A stretch of 44,240 nt of DNA, taken from assembly GCA_964427535.1 (NCBI GenBank), contig CAYRVF010000025.1, positions 1 through 44,240 on the forward strand, in the 5' to 3' direction. Source of the stretch: CAYRVF01 sp964427535. Its GTDB lineage: Bacteria > Chloroflexota > Ktedonobacteria > Ktedonobacterales > JADMIN01. The notes beneath the pieces are model-generated. The model made no database searches and had not been told where the DNA came from. It saw only the letters and a list, made by a program, of their open reading frames with translations. Both the position numbers and the translations under genes were made by a program. Numbering within the stretch: the stretch's first letter is position 1; every line of letters begins with the position of its first letter. This document shows, piece after piece, positions 1 through 9,776 of the stretch.

Positions 1-1013
1 GAGTGGTTGAGCACGTTCTGCCCGTAGCTGGTGCGGAAGTGCAGCCGCCCGATGAGCTTCACGAGGTCGGGTGGGAGTGTGGAGACGTTGGCCTCCATGC
101 AGGCGCGCTCGCCTTCCTCCTGGATCACCTGGTCGACCTCCTGGCGCGCTTTGGCTACCGTCTCCTCGATGCGCGCAGGGTGGATGCGACCGTCGAGGAT
201 CAGCTTGGTGAGCGCGATGCGGGCGACCTCGCGGCGGACTGGGTCGAAGCCCGAGAGGATGACGGCCTCGGGCGTGTCGTCGATGATGAGGTCGACGCCC
301 GTAGCGCCTTCGAGAGCCCGGATGTTGCGGCCTTCACGCCCGATAATGCGGCCCTTCATCTCGTCGTTGGGCAGGGGGACGACGGAAATGGTGATGTCCG
401 ACACCTGATCTGACGCGCACCGCTGGATGGCGAGGGTGATGATCTCGCGTGCCTTCGCTTCAGCTTCTTCGCGAGCGCGCTGCTCGATCTCGCGGGCGTG
501 GCGGGCGGCGTCGCGTCTCGCGGCTTCTTCGACGGACTGAATGAGTTCGACGCGGGCTTCCTGCAGACTCATGCGCGAGACGTGCTCAAGCTCGGCGATG
601 CGTTGCTGACGGAGGGCTTCGAGCTGCTGGCGCTGCGTGTCTAGCTCCTGTGAACGCTGGGCGAGGGATTGCTCTTGTCGCTCGAAATGCTCCGTCTTTC
701 TGTCGAGGGATTCCTCCTTCTGCTGGAGCCGCTGCTCCTGTCGCTTCATTTCCTGACGACGCTCGCGGGCGTCGTTCTCTATCTGGGTGCGGATCTTGGC
801 GCTCTCATCTCTGGCTTCGCGCAGTGCCTGGCTTTGCTGCTCTTGAAGCTCAAGGAGGCGCGCCTCCGCGGTGTCTTTGGCCTGGCGCATCTTCTCTTCG
901 TACGTAAGCTGCATCTGCTGGCGTCCGTACTTCTGTCCGAAGATGAAGCCGGGGACGACCCCCAGCAAAGGAACGGCCAAGATCACCAGGATGGCGACGA
1001 GTGCTGCACTCAA
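1..1013 (-). CDS. rny: Ribonuclease Y, N-terminal part (cut by window edge)
   Basis: Membrane-anchored endoribonuclease that starts mRNA decay. The reading frame begins with a short hydrophobic membrane anchor (about residues 2-22), then a long Gln/Glu/Arg-rich coiled coil (about 25-190), then a KH domain with GRIIGREGRNIRALEG. It leaves the window at SYGQNVLNH, just where the catalytic HD domain begins, so the active site is not visible. The start is taken as TTG at 1013 because GGAGG sits 9 bases upstream (1023-1027) and the hydrophobic anchor follows at once; no ATG or GTG fits. A near-consensus promoter lies upstream. The order of domains is diagnostic for RNase Y. Confidence 0.95.
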   Translation of the reverse strand, partial: MSAALVAILVILAVPLLGVVPGFIFGQKYGRQQMQLTYEEKMRQAKDTAEARLLELQEQQSQALREARDESAKIRTQIENDARERRQEMKRQEQRLQQKEESLDRKTEHFERQEQSLAQRSQELDTQRQQLEALRQQRIAELEHVSRMSLQEARVELIQSVEEAARRDAARHAREIEQRAREEAEAKAREIITLAIQRCASDQVSDITISVVPLPNDEMKGRIIGREGRNIRALEGATGVDLIIDDTPEAVILSGFDPVRREVARIALTKLILDGRIHPARIEETVAKARQEVDQVIQEEGERACMEANVSTLPPDLVKLIGRLHFRTSYGQNVLNH

Positions 1014-1090
1014 GAATCGCTACCTCCGTGGGATACAAGGTGGGGTGGAAAAAGGTATGAGGAGGCTGACGCAGACGGCGTCTGTCGCAC

Positions 1091-1107
1091 GGTGTACATT
1101 CTACACC
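1091..1107. promoter_or_regulatory. Perfect 6-5-6 palindrome in the rny leader
   Basis: GGTGTA and TACACC arms are separated by five bases. It falls about 12-28 bases after the predicted rny transcription start, where a repressor operator would block elongation. The short spacer and perfect arms suit a dimeric regulator, but no regulator can be named. Confidence 0.35.
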
Positions 1108-1125
1108 TGTATCATTAGTCACGTT

Positions 1126-1155
1126 ACTATACAAGACGCATGCTAGGCATGTCAA
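1126..1155 (-). promoter_or_regulatory. Sigma-70-type promoter of rny
   Basis: On the minus strand TTGACA (1150-1155) is followed after 18 bases by TATAGT (1126-1131). The -35 box is a perfect consensus and the -10 matches five of six. Transcription would start near 1119, giving a leader of about 105 bases before the TTG start of rny. Confidence 0.7.
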
Positions 1156-1217
1156 GCTAGCAGTAAATCAGCAACCAGTTAGCGGTGTTGTTCGGTGTCC
1201 GGCCCAGGTGGGGCGCA

Positions 1218-1226
1218 TGATATACT
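1218..1226 (+). promoter_or_regulatory. Extended -10 promoter of apt
   Basis: TGATATACT is an extended -10 element (TG-N-TATACT) with no recognisable -35 box, about 50 bases before the apt start codon. Similar extended -10 elements precede several other genes in this window. Confidence 0.45.
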
Positions 1227-1276
1227 GCAAGCTGTTGTCGAGAGCGTGTCAGCCCGTTCAGGGAGGAAGCCGTCCG

Positions 1277-1846
1277 ATGTCTCAGCCTGTTCCAGGGCCT
1301 GCTTCTCAGCCGCCGTCGAATATTGAGCGCGCCCGCTGGCTCGACAGCTTTATTCGCACCATCCCCGATTACCCCGCGCCGGGCGTGCTCTTCCGCGACA
1401 TCACGCCGGTGCTGCAGGACGCCACCGCGCTGCGGACCGTCATCGACGACTTTGCCGAGCGCTACCAGAACGCCGCTATCGACCAGGTGGTCGGCATCGA
1501 GTCGCGCGGCTTTATCTTTGGCACGCCGCTGGCATATCGTCTCGGGACGGGATTCGTCCCCGTGCGCAAGAAGGGCAAGTTGCCCGGCGAGACGATCGCC
1601 ATCGAATACGACCTGGAATATGGCTCGAACGTGTTGGAGATTCACACCGATGCGCTGCGTCCGGGTCAGCGCGTGCTCGTCGTCGACGACCTGCTGGCGA
1701 CTGGCGGCACGGCGTACGGCACCGTGCGCCTGATCGAGGGCCTGGGCGCGGAGGTCGTGTCGCTGGCGTTTCTCATCGAGCTGCGCGACTTGCACGGCCG
1801 TGAGCGGCTGGCCGGCCATGACGTCTTCTCGCTGCTGGCGTATTAG
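1277..1846 (+). CDS. apt: Adenine phosphoribosyltransferase
   Basis: Purine salvage enzyme: adenine plus PRPP gives AMP and pyrophosphate in the cytoplasm. The 189-residue product has the family's usual size. The PRPP-binding loop VLVVDDLLATGGTA lies at about 133-146; VGIESRGFIFG (72-82) and PVRKKGKLPGETI (95-107) are also typical. An upstream in-frame ATG at 1208 exists, but ATG 1277 is chosen because GGGAGGA lies 9 bases before it and because the extended -10 promoter at 1218-1226 would exclude the earlier start. It is monocistronic in appearance; the next gene follows after 64 bases on the same strand. Confidence 0.96.
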   Translation: MSQPVPGPASQPPSNIERARWLDSFIRTIPDYPAPGVLFRDITPVLQDATALRTVIDDFAERYQNAAIDQVVGIESRGFIFGTPLAYRLGTGFVPVRKKGKLPGETIAIEYDLEYGSNVLEIHTDALRPGQRVLVVDDLLATGGTAYGTVRLIEGLGAEVVSLAFLIELRDLHGRERLAGHDVFSLLAY

Positions 1847-1910
1847 TCGCGCTGGCAACCTTCGAGCGGTGATGCGTTACCGCCACGATGGGATACGAAA
1901 GGCATAGCGG

Positions 1911-2231
1911 GTGAGCGTGGTCTTGCATCCCACACGAGCCACGCGGGACATCCCGCGCATTGGCATTCGTCGTGGCGACCGCATGTATCATGTACTCTCC
2001 GACGTGCTCGGCCCCAAGGGAGGTCAGGAGCTGCGCGCATTCTGCGCTGGATGCGGAATACGCGCGGAGTGGGTGCAATATCCCGGCACCTATCGTGAGC
2101 ACTTCGACGTGCATGGGCGCGTGAGCGAGTGCCTGCTGCAACGAGGAGCGCGGCTGGTGACCAACCGAGAGGTCGGTACCTTGCTCGCCGCCAAGCGGGC
2201 GTGGCTCGCGGAAAACGAGAACCGGGCGTAG
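1911..2231 (+). CDS. DUF4031-like small protein
   Basis: A 106-residue protein resembling DUF4031 proteins: a conserved N-terminal region followed by a segment in which a residue stretch reads ELRAFCAGCGIRAEWVQ, then YREHFDVHGR, then a Ser/Arg-Glu region (LVTNREVGTLLAAKR). DUF4031 members typically have the same order (aromatic-His-Leu start, D-E-L-H-A-F, H-Y-D motif, then S/N-R-E). The function is unknown in the family. The start is GTG; there is no strong ribosome-binding site, so an internal start is possible. The stop codon sits inside the 5' arm of a long hairpin shared with the convergent opp operon. Confidence 0.65.
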   Translation: MSVVLHPTRATRDIPRIGIRRGDRMYHVLSDVLGPKGGQELRAFCAGCGIRAEWVQYPGTYREHFDVHGRVSECLLQRGARLVTNREVGTLLAAKRAWLAENENRA

Positions 2232-2277
2232 GTGTGCCCTTCCCTCACTGGGAGTGCATGCGCACCTACGCCCGGTT
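2220..2277. terminator. 18-bp stem-loop between convergent genes
   Basis: Arms 2220-2237 and 2260-2277 pair over 18 positions with only one G-U wobble. A nested TCCC/GGGA stem (2241-2253) lies in the loop. The hairpin includes the stop codon of the DUF4031-like gene and lies just beyond the end of the minus-strand oppF-like gene. No U-tract follows on either strand, so it would act as a U-less bidirectional terminator or as an mRNA 3'-end protector. Confidence 0.7.
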
Positions 2278-2301
2278 GCGTCAGGCCCGTCGCCGTGCGT
2301 A

Positions 2302-3366
<1,065 letters not shown>

Positions 3367-3391
3367 GTGCCTCTCTCCTTACCGCCGACCG

Positions 3392-4504
<1,113 letters not shown>

Positions 4505-4549
4505 CAGGTTCTCCTCTCGTGCAAGGCGCACGGGTGTCGATCTACGGCC

Positions 4550-5467
4550 TCAGCGTTCCGTCATGTACGGATCAAGTGCGTCGCGCAATCCATCGCCCAT
4601 GAGGTTGAAGCAGAGGACGGTGATCAGAATCGCCAGGCCCGGAAGGTACAACAGGAGCGGGTCGGATGTGATGTACGACTGCGAATTGGACAGCATGGTG
4701 CCCCAACTCGACTGTGGCGGCTGAATGCCGAAGCCGAAGAAGCTCAGAACGGATTCGGTGATGATCGCGTTGCCAATCAGCAAGGTCGCCGCGACGATGA
4801 TCGGGCCTGCGGCATTCGGTAGGATGTGACGCAGCATCAAGCGCGCATTACTCGCGCCGATGGTGCGCGCCGCGAGCAAGAACTCACGTTCTTTGAGCCC
4901 CAGGAATTCCGCGCGAACGACGCGCGCCGTAGGTGCCCATGCGAATGCTCCGATGAGGAAGACAACCCCCACGATCGAGGTGAGCGAGAAGATTGCCGAG
5001 AGTACGAACAGAACCAGGTACAGCGGCACGGCCAGGAAGGCGTCGGTAATGCGCATCATCGCGGTATCGACCCATCCACCATAGAAACCGGCAAGTACGC
5101 CAACCGTGACTCCGATGACGATGGTCACAAGCATGGCAAAGACTCCGACTTCGAGCGAGACGCGCGCACCGAAGAGCAATCGCGCGAATTCGTCTCGGCC
5201 GAGGTCGTCGGTTCCGAGCGGGTGGCCGGGAATGGGCCCGCTGAGCGCGATGGCGATGTTGGGGTCGTTCGCCGGATTATGCTTGGCGGTCTGTCCGACG
5301 AGAATCGGCGCGAAGAGCGCCATCAGCACGATGATCACGAGCACGATCAGCCCCGCGAGAGCGGTGCGGTTCCGCACAAAGCGCTCGGCGATGAGCCGCA
5401 ACTGGCTCTTTCGCTTGCGGACGAGTTCTGGCGTAAGCTCAGCAGCGCTTATCTGGGTCGCTGCCAT
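4550..5467 (-). CDS. Peptide ABC transporter permease (OppC/DppC type)
   Basis: Inner-membrane channel subunit. After a cytoplasmic N-terminus with an RKRKSQLRLIAERF stretch, TM1 is TALAGLIVLVIIVLMALFAP, followed by five more helices and the EAA loop with the family pattern EREFLLAARTIGASNARLMLRHILPNA. The frame stays open to a TTG at 5563, but that start lacks a ribosome-binding site and would overlap oppB; ATG 5467 has AGGA 4 bases before it. GTG codons at 5488 and 5515 are further alternatives. With ATG 5467 the protein has 305 residues. Confidence 0.9.
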   Translation of the reverse strand: MAATQISAAELTPELVRKRKSQLRLIAERFVRNRTALAGLIVLVIIVLMALFAPILVGQTAKHNPANDPNIAIALSGPIPGHPLGTDDLGRDEFARLLFGARVSLEVGVFAMLVTIVIGVTVGVLAGFYGGWVDTAMMRITDAFLAVPLYLVLFVLSAIFSLTSIVGVVFLIGAFAWAPTARVVRAEFLGLKEREFLLAARTIGASNARLMLRHILPNAAGPIIVAATLLIGNAIITESVLSFFGFGIQPPQSSWGTMLSNSQSYITSDPLLLYLPGLAILITVLCFNLMGDGLRDALDPYMTER

Positions 5468-5534
5468 TGGTTCCTGCGATGTGGCCACGGTGTTCTCGCT
5501 TTCTGTACGGGACACCTCCGACGCGGAGGTAAAC

Positions 5535-6500
5535 TTACGAGTACCGAATGCGCGGATCGACAACCGCGTACAGAATGTCGCTGATCAGATTGAACGTAAT
5601 GACGCACGCGGCACCTAGCAGCAGATACGCCAGGAGCATCGGGTAATCGGGCAGATTAAGCGAGTGGATGAAAAGCTGCCCGAGGCCGGGCCAGCCGAAC
5701 ACGGTCTCCGTGATGACGGCGCCACCGGCAATGCCGCCAAAGTCAATGGCCACAACTGTAATCAGCGGAATGAGAGCGTTACGCAGCGCGTGGCGGAAGA
5801 AGACCGTCCGTGAGCTGAGGCCCTTCGCGCGGGCTGTGCGGATGTAGTCTTGCTTGACGACGTCGAGCATGCTGGATCGCAAATAGCGACTCCACGCGGC
5901 GATGAAGAGCAATGAGAGCACAATCATCGGCAAGATGAGGTGCATCAGATAGTCCACGAAGTAATCCGTGGTTGAGAACCCTGTCCTGTCGGCCGAATTT
6001 TGGCCAAAGACCGGAAGGATGCCGAGCTTGACGCCGAACAGCTCCTGCAGAATAAGGGCGAACCAGAAGACGGGCATCGAAATGCCGATATAGGCAAAGA
6101 TGGTGATGAGGTAGTCAGTTAGCGAGTACTGTCGGACTGCCGAGACGACGCCGAAAATGATGGCGACGATCAGGGCGAAGCCGAGGGCCGCGATGAAGAG
6201 CTCAAGCGTCGCTGGTATGCGGCTGGTAATCTCAGCGCTCACCGGAAGCCCGTTGACCAATGACTGGCCGAAGTTCCCGTGAAGCGCCTGGCCCAGCCAG
6301 AGCAAATACTGGACAGGCAGCGGCTTGTCAAGGCCATAGCGCACCGTCACTGCGTGTCGCTGGGCAGGGGTCATGCGCGGGTTGAAGATCGACGCCGCCG
6401 GACCTCCCGGAATCAGGTGCAGCAGCACGAAGAACGCGAGCGACATGACGAAGAGCATCGCCACGGCCTGAATGAGGCGCCGTATCACATATCGTCTCAT
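5535..6500 (-). CDS. Peptide ABC transporter permease (OppB/DppB type)
   Basis: Second channel subunit, 321 residues, six predicted membrane helices. The N-terminus MRRYVIRRLIQAVAMLFVMS and the DKPLPVQYLLWLGQALHGNF periplasmic segment are typical of OppB/DppB. The EAA loop reads DYIRTARAKGLSSRTVFFRH. GGAG lies 8 bases before the ATG. It is followed by the other permease and both ATPases, whereas the binding-protein gene lies 470 bases upstream behind its own hairpins, so expression of oppA and oppBCDF may differ. Confidence 0.93.
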   Translation of the reverse strand: MRRYVIRRLIQAVAMLFVMSLAFFVLLHLIPGGPAASIFNPRMTPAQRHAVTVRYGLDKPLPVQYLLWLGQALHGNFGQSLVNGLPVSAEITSRIPATLELFIAALGFALIVAIIFGVVSAVRQYSLTDYLITIFAYIGISMPVFWFALILQELFGVKLGILPVFGQNSADRTGFSTTDYFVDYLMHLILPMIVLSLLFIAAWSRYLRSSMLDVVKQDYIRTARAKGLSSRTVFFRHALRNALIPLITVVAIDFGGIAGGAVITETVFGWPGLGQLFIHSLNLPDYPMLLAYLLLGAACVITFNLISDILYAVVDPRIRYS

Positions 6501-6886
6501 GGGTCAGCTCCTTGTGGTGAACGTATCGGCGAGTGGCAGACGATGGCGTCGGGTGCGTGCTGTGCGCACTCCGTCTATGACGTGGCGCGGCAAACGGGGA
6601 TGGTCGCGCGAAGGCGTACAAACCTGGCCGTTCATGGATGCGTCCTGCTTCGTGTCCGACGCGGCGCGGGCCGTGAAGGCCGCCGCGCATCTCGACGACG
6701 ATGGGAAAAGTGTCGCGAAACAGACGACTGGGCTGTTATATAGCCCGGCAAGGCTACTGTTATGTCGGATTGTGCCCCACGATATCACATAGACTCCTGG
6801 CTAGCAATGTAGATTGGCTGAGATGAAGATAAGAATTGGTGTCGGCTCCATCCGCGAAACCCGTGCCATATTCTTGGATATGACGC

Positions 6887-6908
6887 GGCGGCTCTCGAAG
6901 GAGCCGCC
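6887..6908 (-). terminator. 8-bp hairpin downstream of oppA
   Basis: GGCGGCTC and GAGCCGCC form a perfect 8-bp stem around a six-base loop, 63 bases beyond the stop codon of the binding-protein gene. It is the second of two hairpins in series. There is no U-tract. Confidence 0.45.
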
Positions 6909-6931
6909 GTGCCTGCTTGGGATACCTCTCC

Positions 6932-6960
6932 CCGAAAGGGCTCAGGGTGAGCCCCTTCGG
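6932..6960 (-). terminator. Hairpin directly after oppA stop
   Basis: A 12-bp stem with one mismatch and a three-base loop: CCGAA-GGGCTCA pairs with TGAGCCC-TTCGG. It begins 10 bases after the stop codon of the binding-protein gene. It lacks a U-tract. It may protect the abundant binding-protein mRNA and attenuate read-through into oppB, a common arrangement in peptide-transport operons. Confidence 0.6.
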
Positions 6961-6970
6961 TTCGCACTCG

Positions 6971-8667
6971 CTAGGACTTGTACCAATCCCAGATGTTCCA
7001 CGTCTCCGTTGGGCCGTTTGGCGACGGCGCGTAGTTGTGGACCTTGTTCGACGCGCAGGAGATGTTCGCCGACGTGTAGTAGAACATCAGCGGCACATCA
7101 GCGATGAGCTGCTGCGCGATAGTCTGGAAGGCAGCCTTACGCGTGTTCTGATCCGGGCTGACCTGCTGCGTCTGCTCGGCCTGGTCGACGGTGGCGTTCT
7201 TGTAGTGCATGTAGTTCGAGCCGCCATTGTCTACGCAAGTCTGAGTCGACGTGAACAGCGTGTGGTTGTCCGGGTCGTACCCGAGCGTGTCAGCAAACTC
7301 GGCGATGTCAAAGTTGCCACCGCAGAGTACGCCCGACGCGGTTGCCTGGAAGAACTGGTTCGCGGGGTAGTTCTTGATGTCGATCTTGACACCAATCTGC
7401 TTCCACGCGGCCTGCGCCAGCAGCTCAGTCTGCTCGCGGTAGGCCTTGCCAGCCGTGGTGGAGTAGCGCAGCTCGAGCGTCTGGCCGCCCTTATGGCGGT
7501 AGCCGTCAGAGCCCATCGTCCAACCCGCTGAATCGAGCAGCTGACCGGCAGCNNNNNNNNNNCCGTCGGATCCTGCTTGTAGCACGGAATCAGATTCGGG
7601 AAGTGGGCGAATGTGCCTGCGCCTGCATCGCAGGTCGGCACCGCGGCGCCTTTCCAGATCTGCGTAACGAGCGTGTTCGGGTCGAAGCTCTCCGTCAGCG
7701 CCTTACGAACGTTGACGTCCGCAAGGATCGGGTTGTTCAGGTTGAAGTACGCCGACTCCCACCCGGCCGGGTGCTTATCGATGTAGGTCGTGTAGTTCTG
7801 GATCGCCTTGTAGCTGTCGAGCTTGTTGACATCCAGGAACCACGCGGTATCGACCTGGCCGCTCTGCAAGGCCGTCAGGATCGTCGCCTGGTCGGGGATG
7901 ATCTTGAACGTTACCTGGTCGAGGTACGGCTTGTCGGGACCCTGATAGTAGTTCGGGTTGCGAACGACGGTCAGGTGGTCGCCGGACTTATGGTCAGAGA
8001 CCATGAACGGGCCGCTGACAACCGACGGCTTGAAACTCTCGCTGGACTTGGCGATGGAGGCCGGATCAGCGTTGCCGAAGACCGACTTCGGCATTGGGCC
8101 CGAGACGCCGTCAGCCAGCTGCGAGAGGGCGGCCGGGTTCGGATTCTTGAACTTCACCACGACCGTCGTCGGGTCAGATGCGGTGGCGCTCACGAAGCCG
8201 ATCGGATCGGCCGGGTCGGTGGTCGGGAAGCCCTGCGTGTTGGCGAACTTCGGGTTCGAGTACAGGTTGTAGCTGAACGCGACGTCGTCGGCTGTCAGAG
8301 GCGAGCCGTCTGACCACTTCAGATTAGAACGCAGGTGGATGGTGATGGTCTTCGCGTCAGCGGAGATTCCGCCATTTGACGCAGAGGGAACCTCGGTGGC
8401 CAGGCCCGGCAGCAGCTTGCCAGTGCCTGAGTTGTCGCCGTACCAGACCGGCGCCCAAATGGCCTGGTCTGTCATGACGGCATACGTCTCGTTGGTCAGC
8501 TCGGGAATCAGCGTGTCCGGTTCTTCGAACAGCGCGTCGATCACTGAGCCGCCTTTTTTCGCGCTCGACGTCGACGAAGTCGCCGTCGGTCCGCAGGCGC
8601 TCAGTACTGTTACCCCGAGTAACAGTGAACCTGCCGCGATAGACCAGAATTTGCGCGCATTCGGCAT
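6971..8667 (-). CDS. Peptide-binding lipoprotein (OppA/DppA type), split by an assembly gap
   Basis: Solute-binding protein (SBP family 5) that delivers peptides to the Opp/Dpp permease at the outer face of the membrane. The N-terminus is a lipoprotein signal peptide with lipobox LSAC and Cys25. Typical family segments follow: GGSVIDALFEEPDTLIPE, the LRSNLKWSDGSPLTADDVAFS motif region, ADVNVRKALTESFD. Ten N at 7553-7562 interrupt the gene, and the frame on the two sides differs, so the gap is not truly 10 bases. After it the family pattern resumes (GQLLDSAGWTM) and runs to WDWYKS. I read this as one intact gene damaged only by assembly. GGAGGAGGG precedes the ATG. Confidence 0.9.
7553..7562. 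other. Assembly gap (10 N)
   Basis: Run of ten N inside the peptide-binding-protein gene. The reading frame differs on either side, so the true length differs from 10. By comparison with the family only a few codons before the GQLLDSAGW motif seem to be missing. Confidence 0.99.
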
Positions 8668-8864
8668 TCTGGCTACCCTCCTCCAAAAATGAGTGGTTGG
8701 CCCCCAATTAGCGTGTCATGCCAGAGAGGTGAGCCTCATGATACTCGCCTGCTCGCTCGACCCAGCAGCAGACTTGCCAAGTACTACGTTGCTATCATCA
8801 CAAATCTCTCACACGAGGTTTGCCCTCAGTTGAGATTCGTCGCGAGGCGATTTTCTGAGTTAGC

Positions 8865-8904
8865 GCGTCGGTTTGACTGTGGATGATGGTTGTCAAACCG
8901 GCGT
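8865..8904. repeat. Inverted repeat upstream of the peptide-transport operon
   Basis: CGGTTTGAC (8869-8877) and GTCAAACCG (8892-8900) are perfect 9-bp arms 14 bases apart, extendable to 13 pairs with two G-U wobbles. It lies about 200 bases before the oppA start codon. It may be an operator or a leader hairpin. Confidence 0.5.
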
Positions 8905-9064
8905 CATGGGCGCAGGTATTAGCAGGCACGTTTGCAAGAGTGGGACGAAGTGGCGCTCCTACCTTATATATAGGGCATGTGATGGTGAGGCTGCGGCATG
9001 CAACGCGGGCGAGGCGCACGGCCCGGCGAGTAAGACGGTGGCCGCACGTTACATATCTCTATCA

Positions 9065-9117
9065 CCCTCGGCGGTGCTCCTCGAAAGGAGGCGGCGTACA
9101 GAGACTCACACCGAGGG
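9065..9117 (-). terminator. Two-level stem-loop after the redoxin-like gene
   Basis: An outer CCCTCGG/CCGAGGG stem (9065-9071 with 9111-9117) encloses an inner CTCCT/AGGAG stem with a CGAA loop (9077-9090). It begins 17 bases beyond the stop of the minus-strand redoxin-like gene. No U-tract. A terminator or 3'-end structure is the simplest reading. Confidence 0.4.
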
Positions 9118-9134
9118 GAAGGGACGCTGAGGCG

Positions 9135-9695
9135 TCAGCTTTCGGTGTACTGCTCACTCTCGACCGGCCATGCTGGCGCTCCGCAGCCGCAATCACACAG
9201 CTCAGCTGCCTCGATGCTGCGCGCGGCTGTGCCGTACAATGGCAGCGCGTCGGCCTCGGAGCCTACCCAACGCGCGAGGAGAGAGCCAAAGCGGTCGATA
9301 GCAAAGAGACCCACGGGGTGCGCTTCCACGTCTGGCGCCGCGAAATGTGACGTCGGCAGATACATCGAGGTGACGTGGCCGCCTTCGTCGGCGAGAGGGA
9401 TGACGCCTGGCAGGTCCAGCGCGAGCGGCTCAATTTCGGCGACGCGCCCTGGGAAGACGGCGAGGATGGCTGCGCCGGTCTCGGGAGCGCGCGCCGCACC
9501 ACTCGCGAGCGACCGGAGCCACTGGATACAGCAGGCGCAAGTGCCTTCATGCATGAACGCGAGGAGCACCGGCTGGCGCTGGCGGTAGAAGCGCACTCGC
9601 ACGAGGCTATGGTTGGCGCTCGGGAGCGTGAATGCCGGTACGATCAATCCACAAGCGGGTCCGGCGACGACGACGCGCGACGAATCCTTACTCAT
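9135..9695 (-). CDS. Thioredoxin-fold redoxin-like protein
   Basis: 186 residues. The fold pattern of the AhpC/TSA-redoxin group is visible: PAFTLPS near the start, a beta strand QPVLLAFMHEG, the candidate redox site GTCACCIQWL (Cys53, Cys55, Cys56), a second strand AAILAVFPG, IPLADEGGHVTSMYLP, and a late strand VGLFAIDRFGSLLARWVG. The peroxiredoxin CxxC is replaced by C-x-C-C, which is unusual. A second cluster, CDCGC, lies near the C-terminus and may bind metal. The gene follows the cystathionine beta-synthase-type gene by 81 bases on the same strand, so a joint role in sulfur or thiol redox chemistry is plausible. Substrate unknown. Confidence 0.65.
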   Translation of the reverse strand: MSKDSSRVVVAGPACGLIVPAFTLPSANHSLVRVRFYRQRQPVLLAFMHEGTCACCIQWLRSLASGAARAPETGAAILAVFPGRVAEIEPLALDLPGVIPLADEGGHVTSMYLPTSHFAAPDVEAHPVGLFAIDRFGSLLARWVGSEADALPLYGTAARSIEAAELCDCGCGAPAWPVESEQYTES

Positions 9696-9776
9696 GCGCG
9701 GTGAACTCCCCTGAGATGCGATACACCTACCCTCACACGGCGCCTGCGCATCTGGCGACTTCTGCCCCCAGATGCT

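Larger units (their letters stand above)
6501..6970. other. Gene-free stretch between oppA and oppB
   Basis: No credible coding sequence. It holds two hairpins next to the end of the binding-protein gene (6887-6908, 6932-6960) and a small 5-bp stem GGGCT/AGCCC at 6730-6746 around a TATATA. I found no convincing -35/-10 pair that would give oppB its own promoter. Confidence 0.6.
8668..9134. other. Gene-free stretch upstream of oppA
   Basis: No coding sequence with a ribosome-binding site and family-like product on either strand. It contains two inverted repeats described separately (8865-8904 and 9065-9117) and a TATATATA patch near 8964-8972. I could not find a convincing promoter for the binding-protein gene. 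Confidence 0.5.

Noticed and set aside
8873..9350. Plus-strand open frames before the redoxin-like gene
   Set aside because: Unusual composition, no ribosome-binding site, and they run antisense into the redoxin-like gene.
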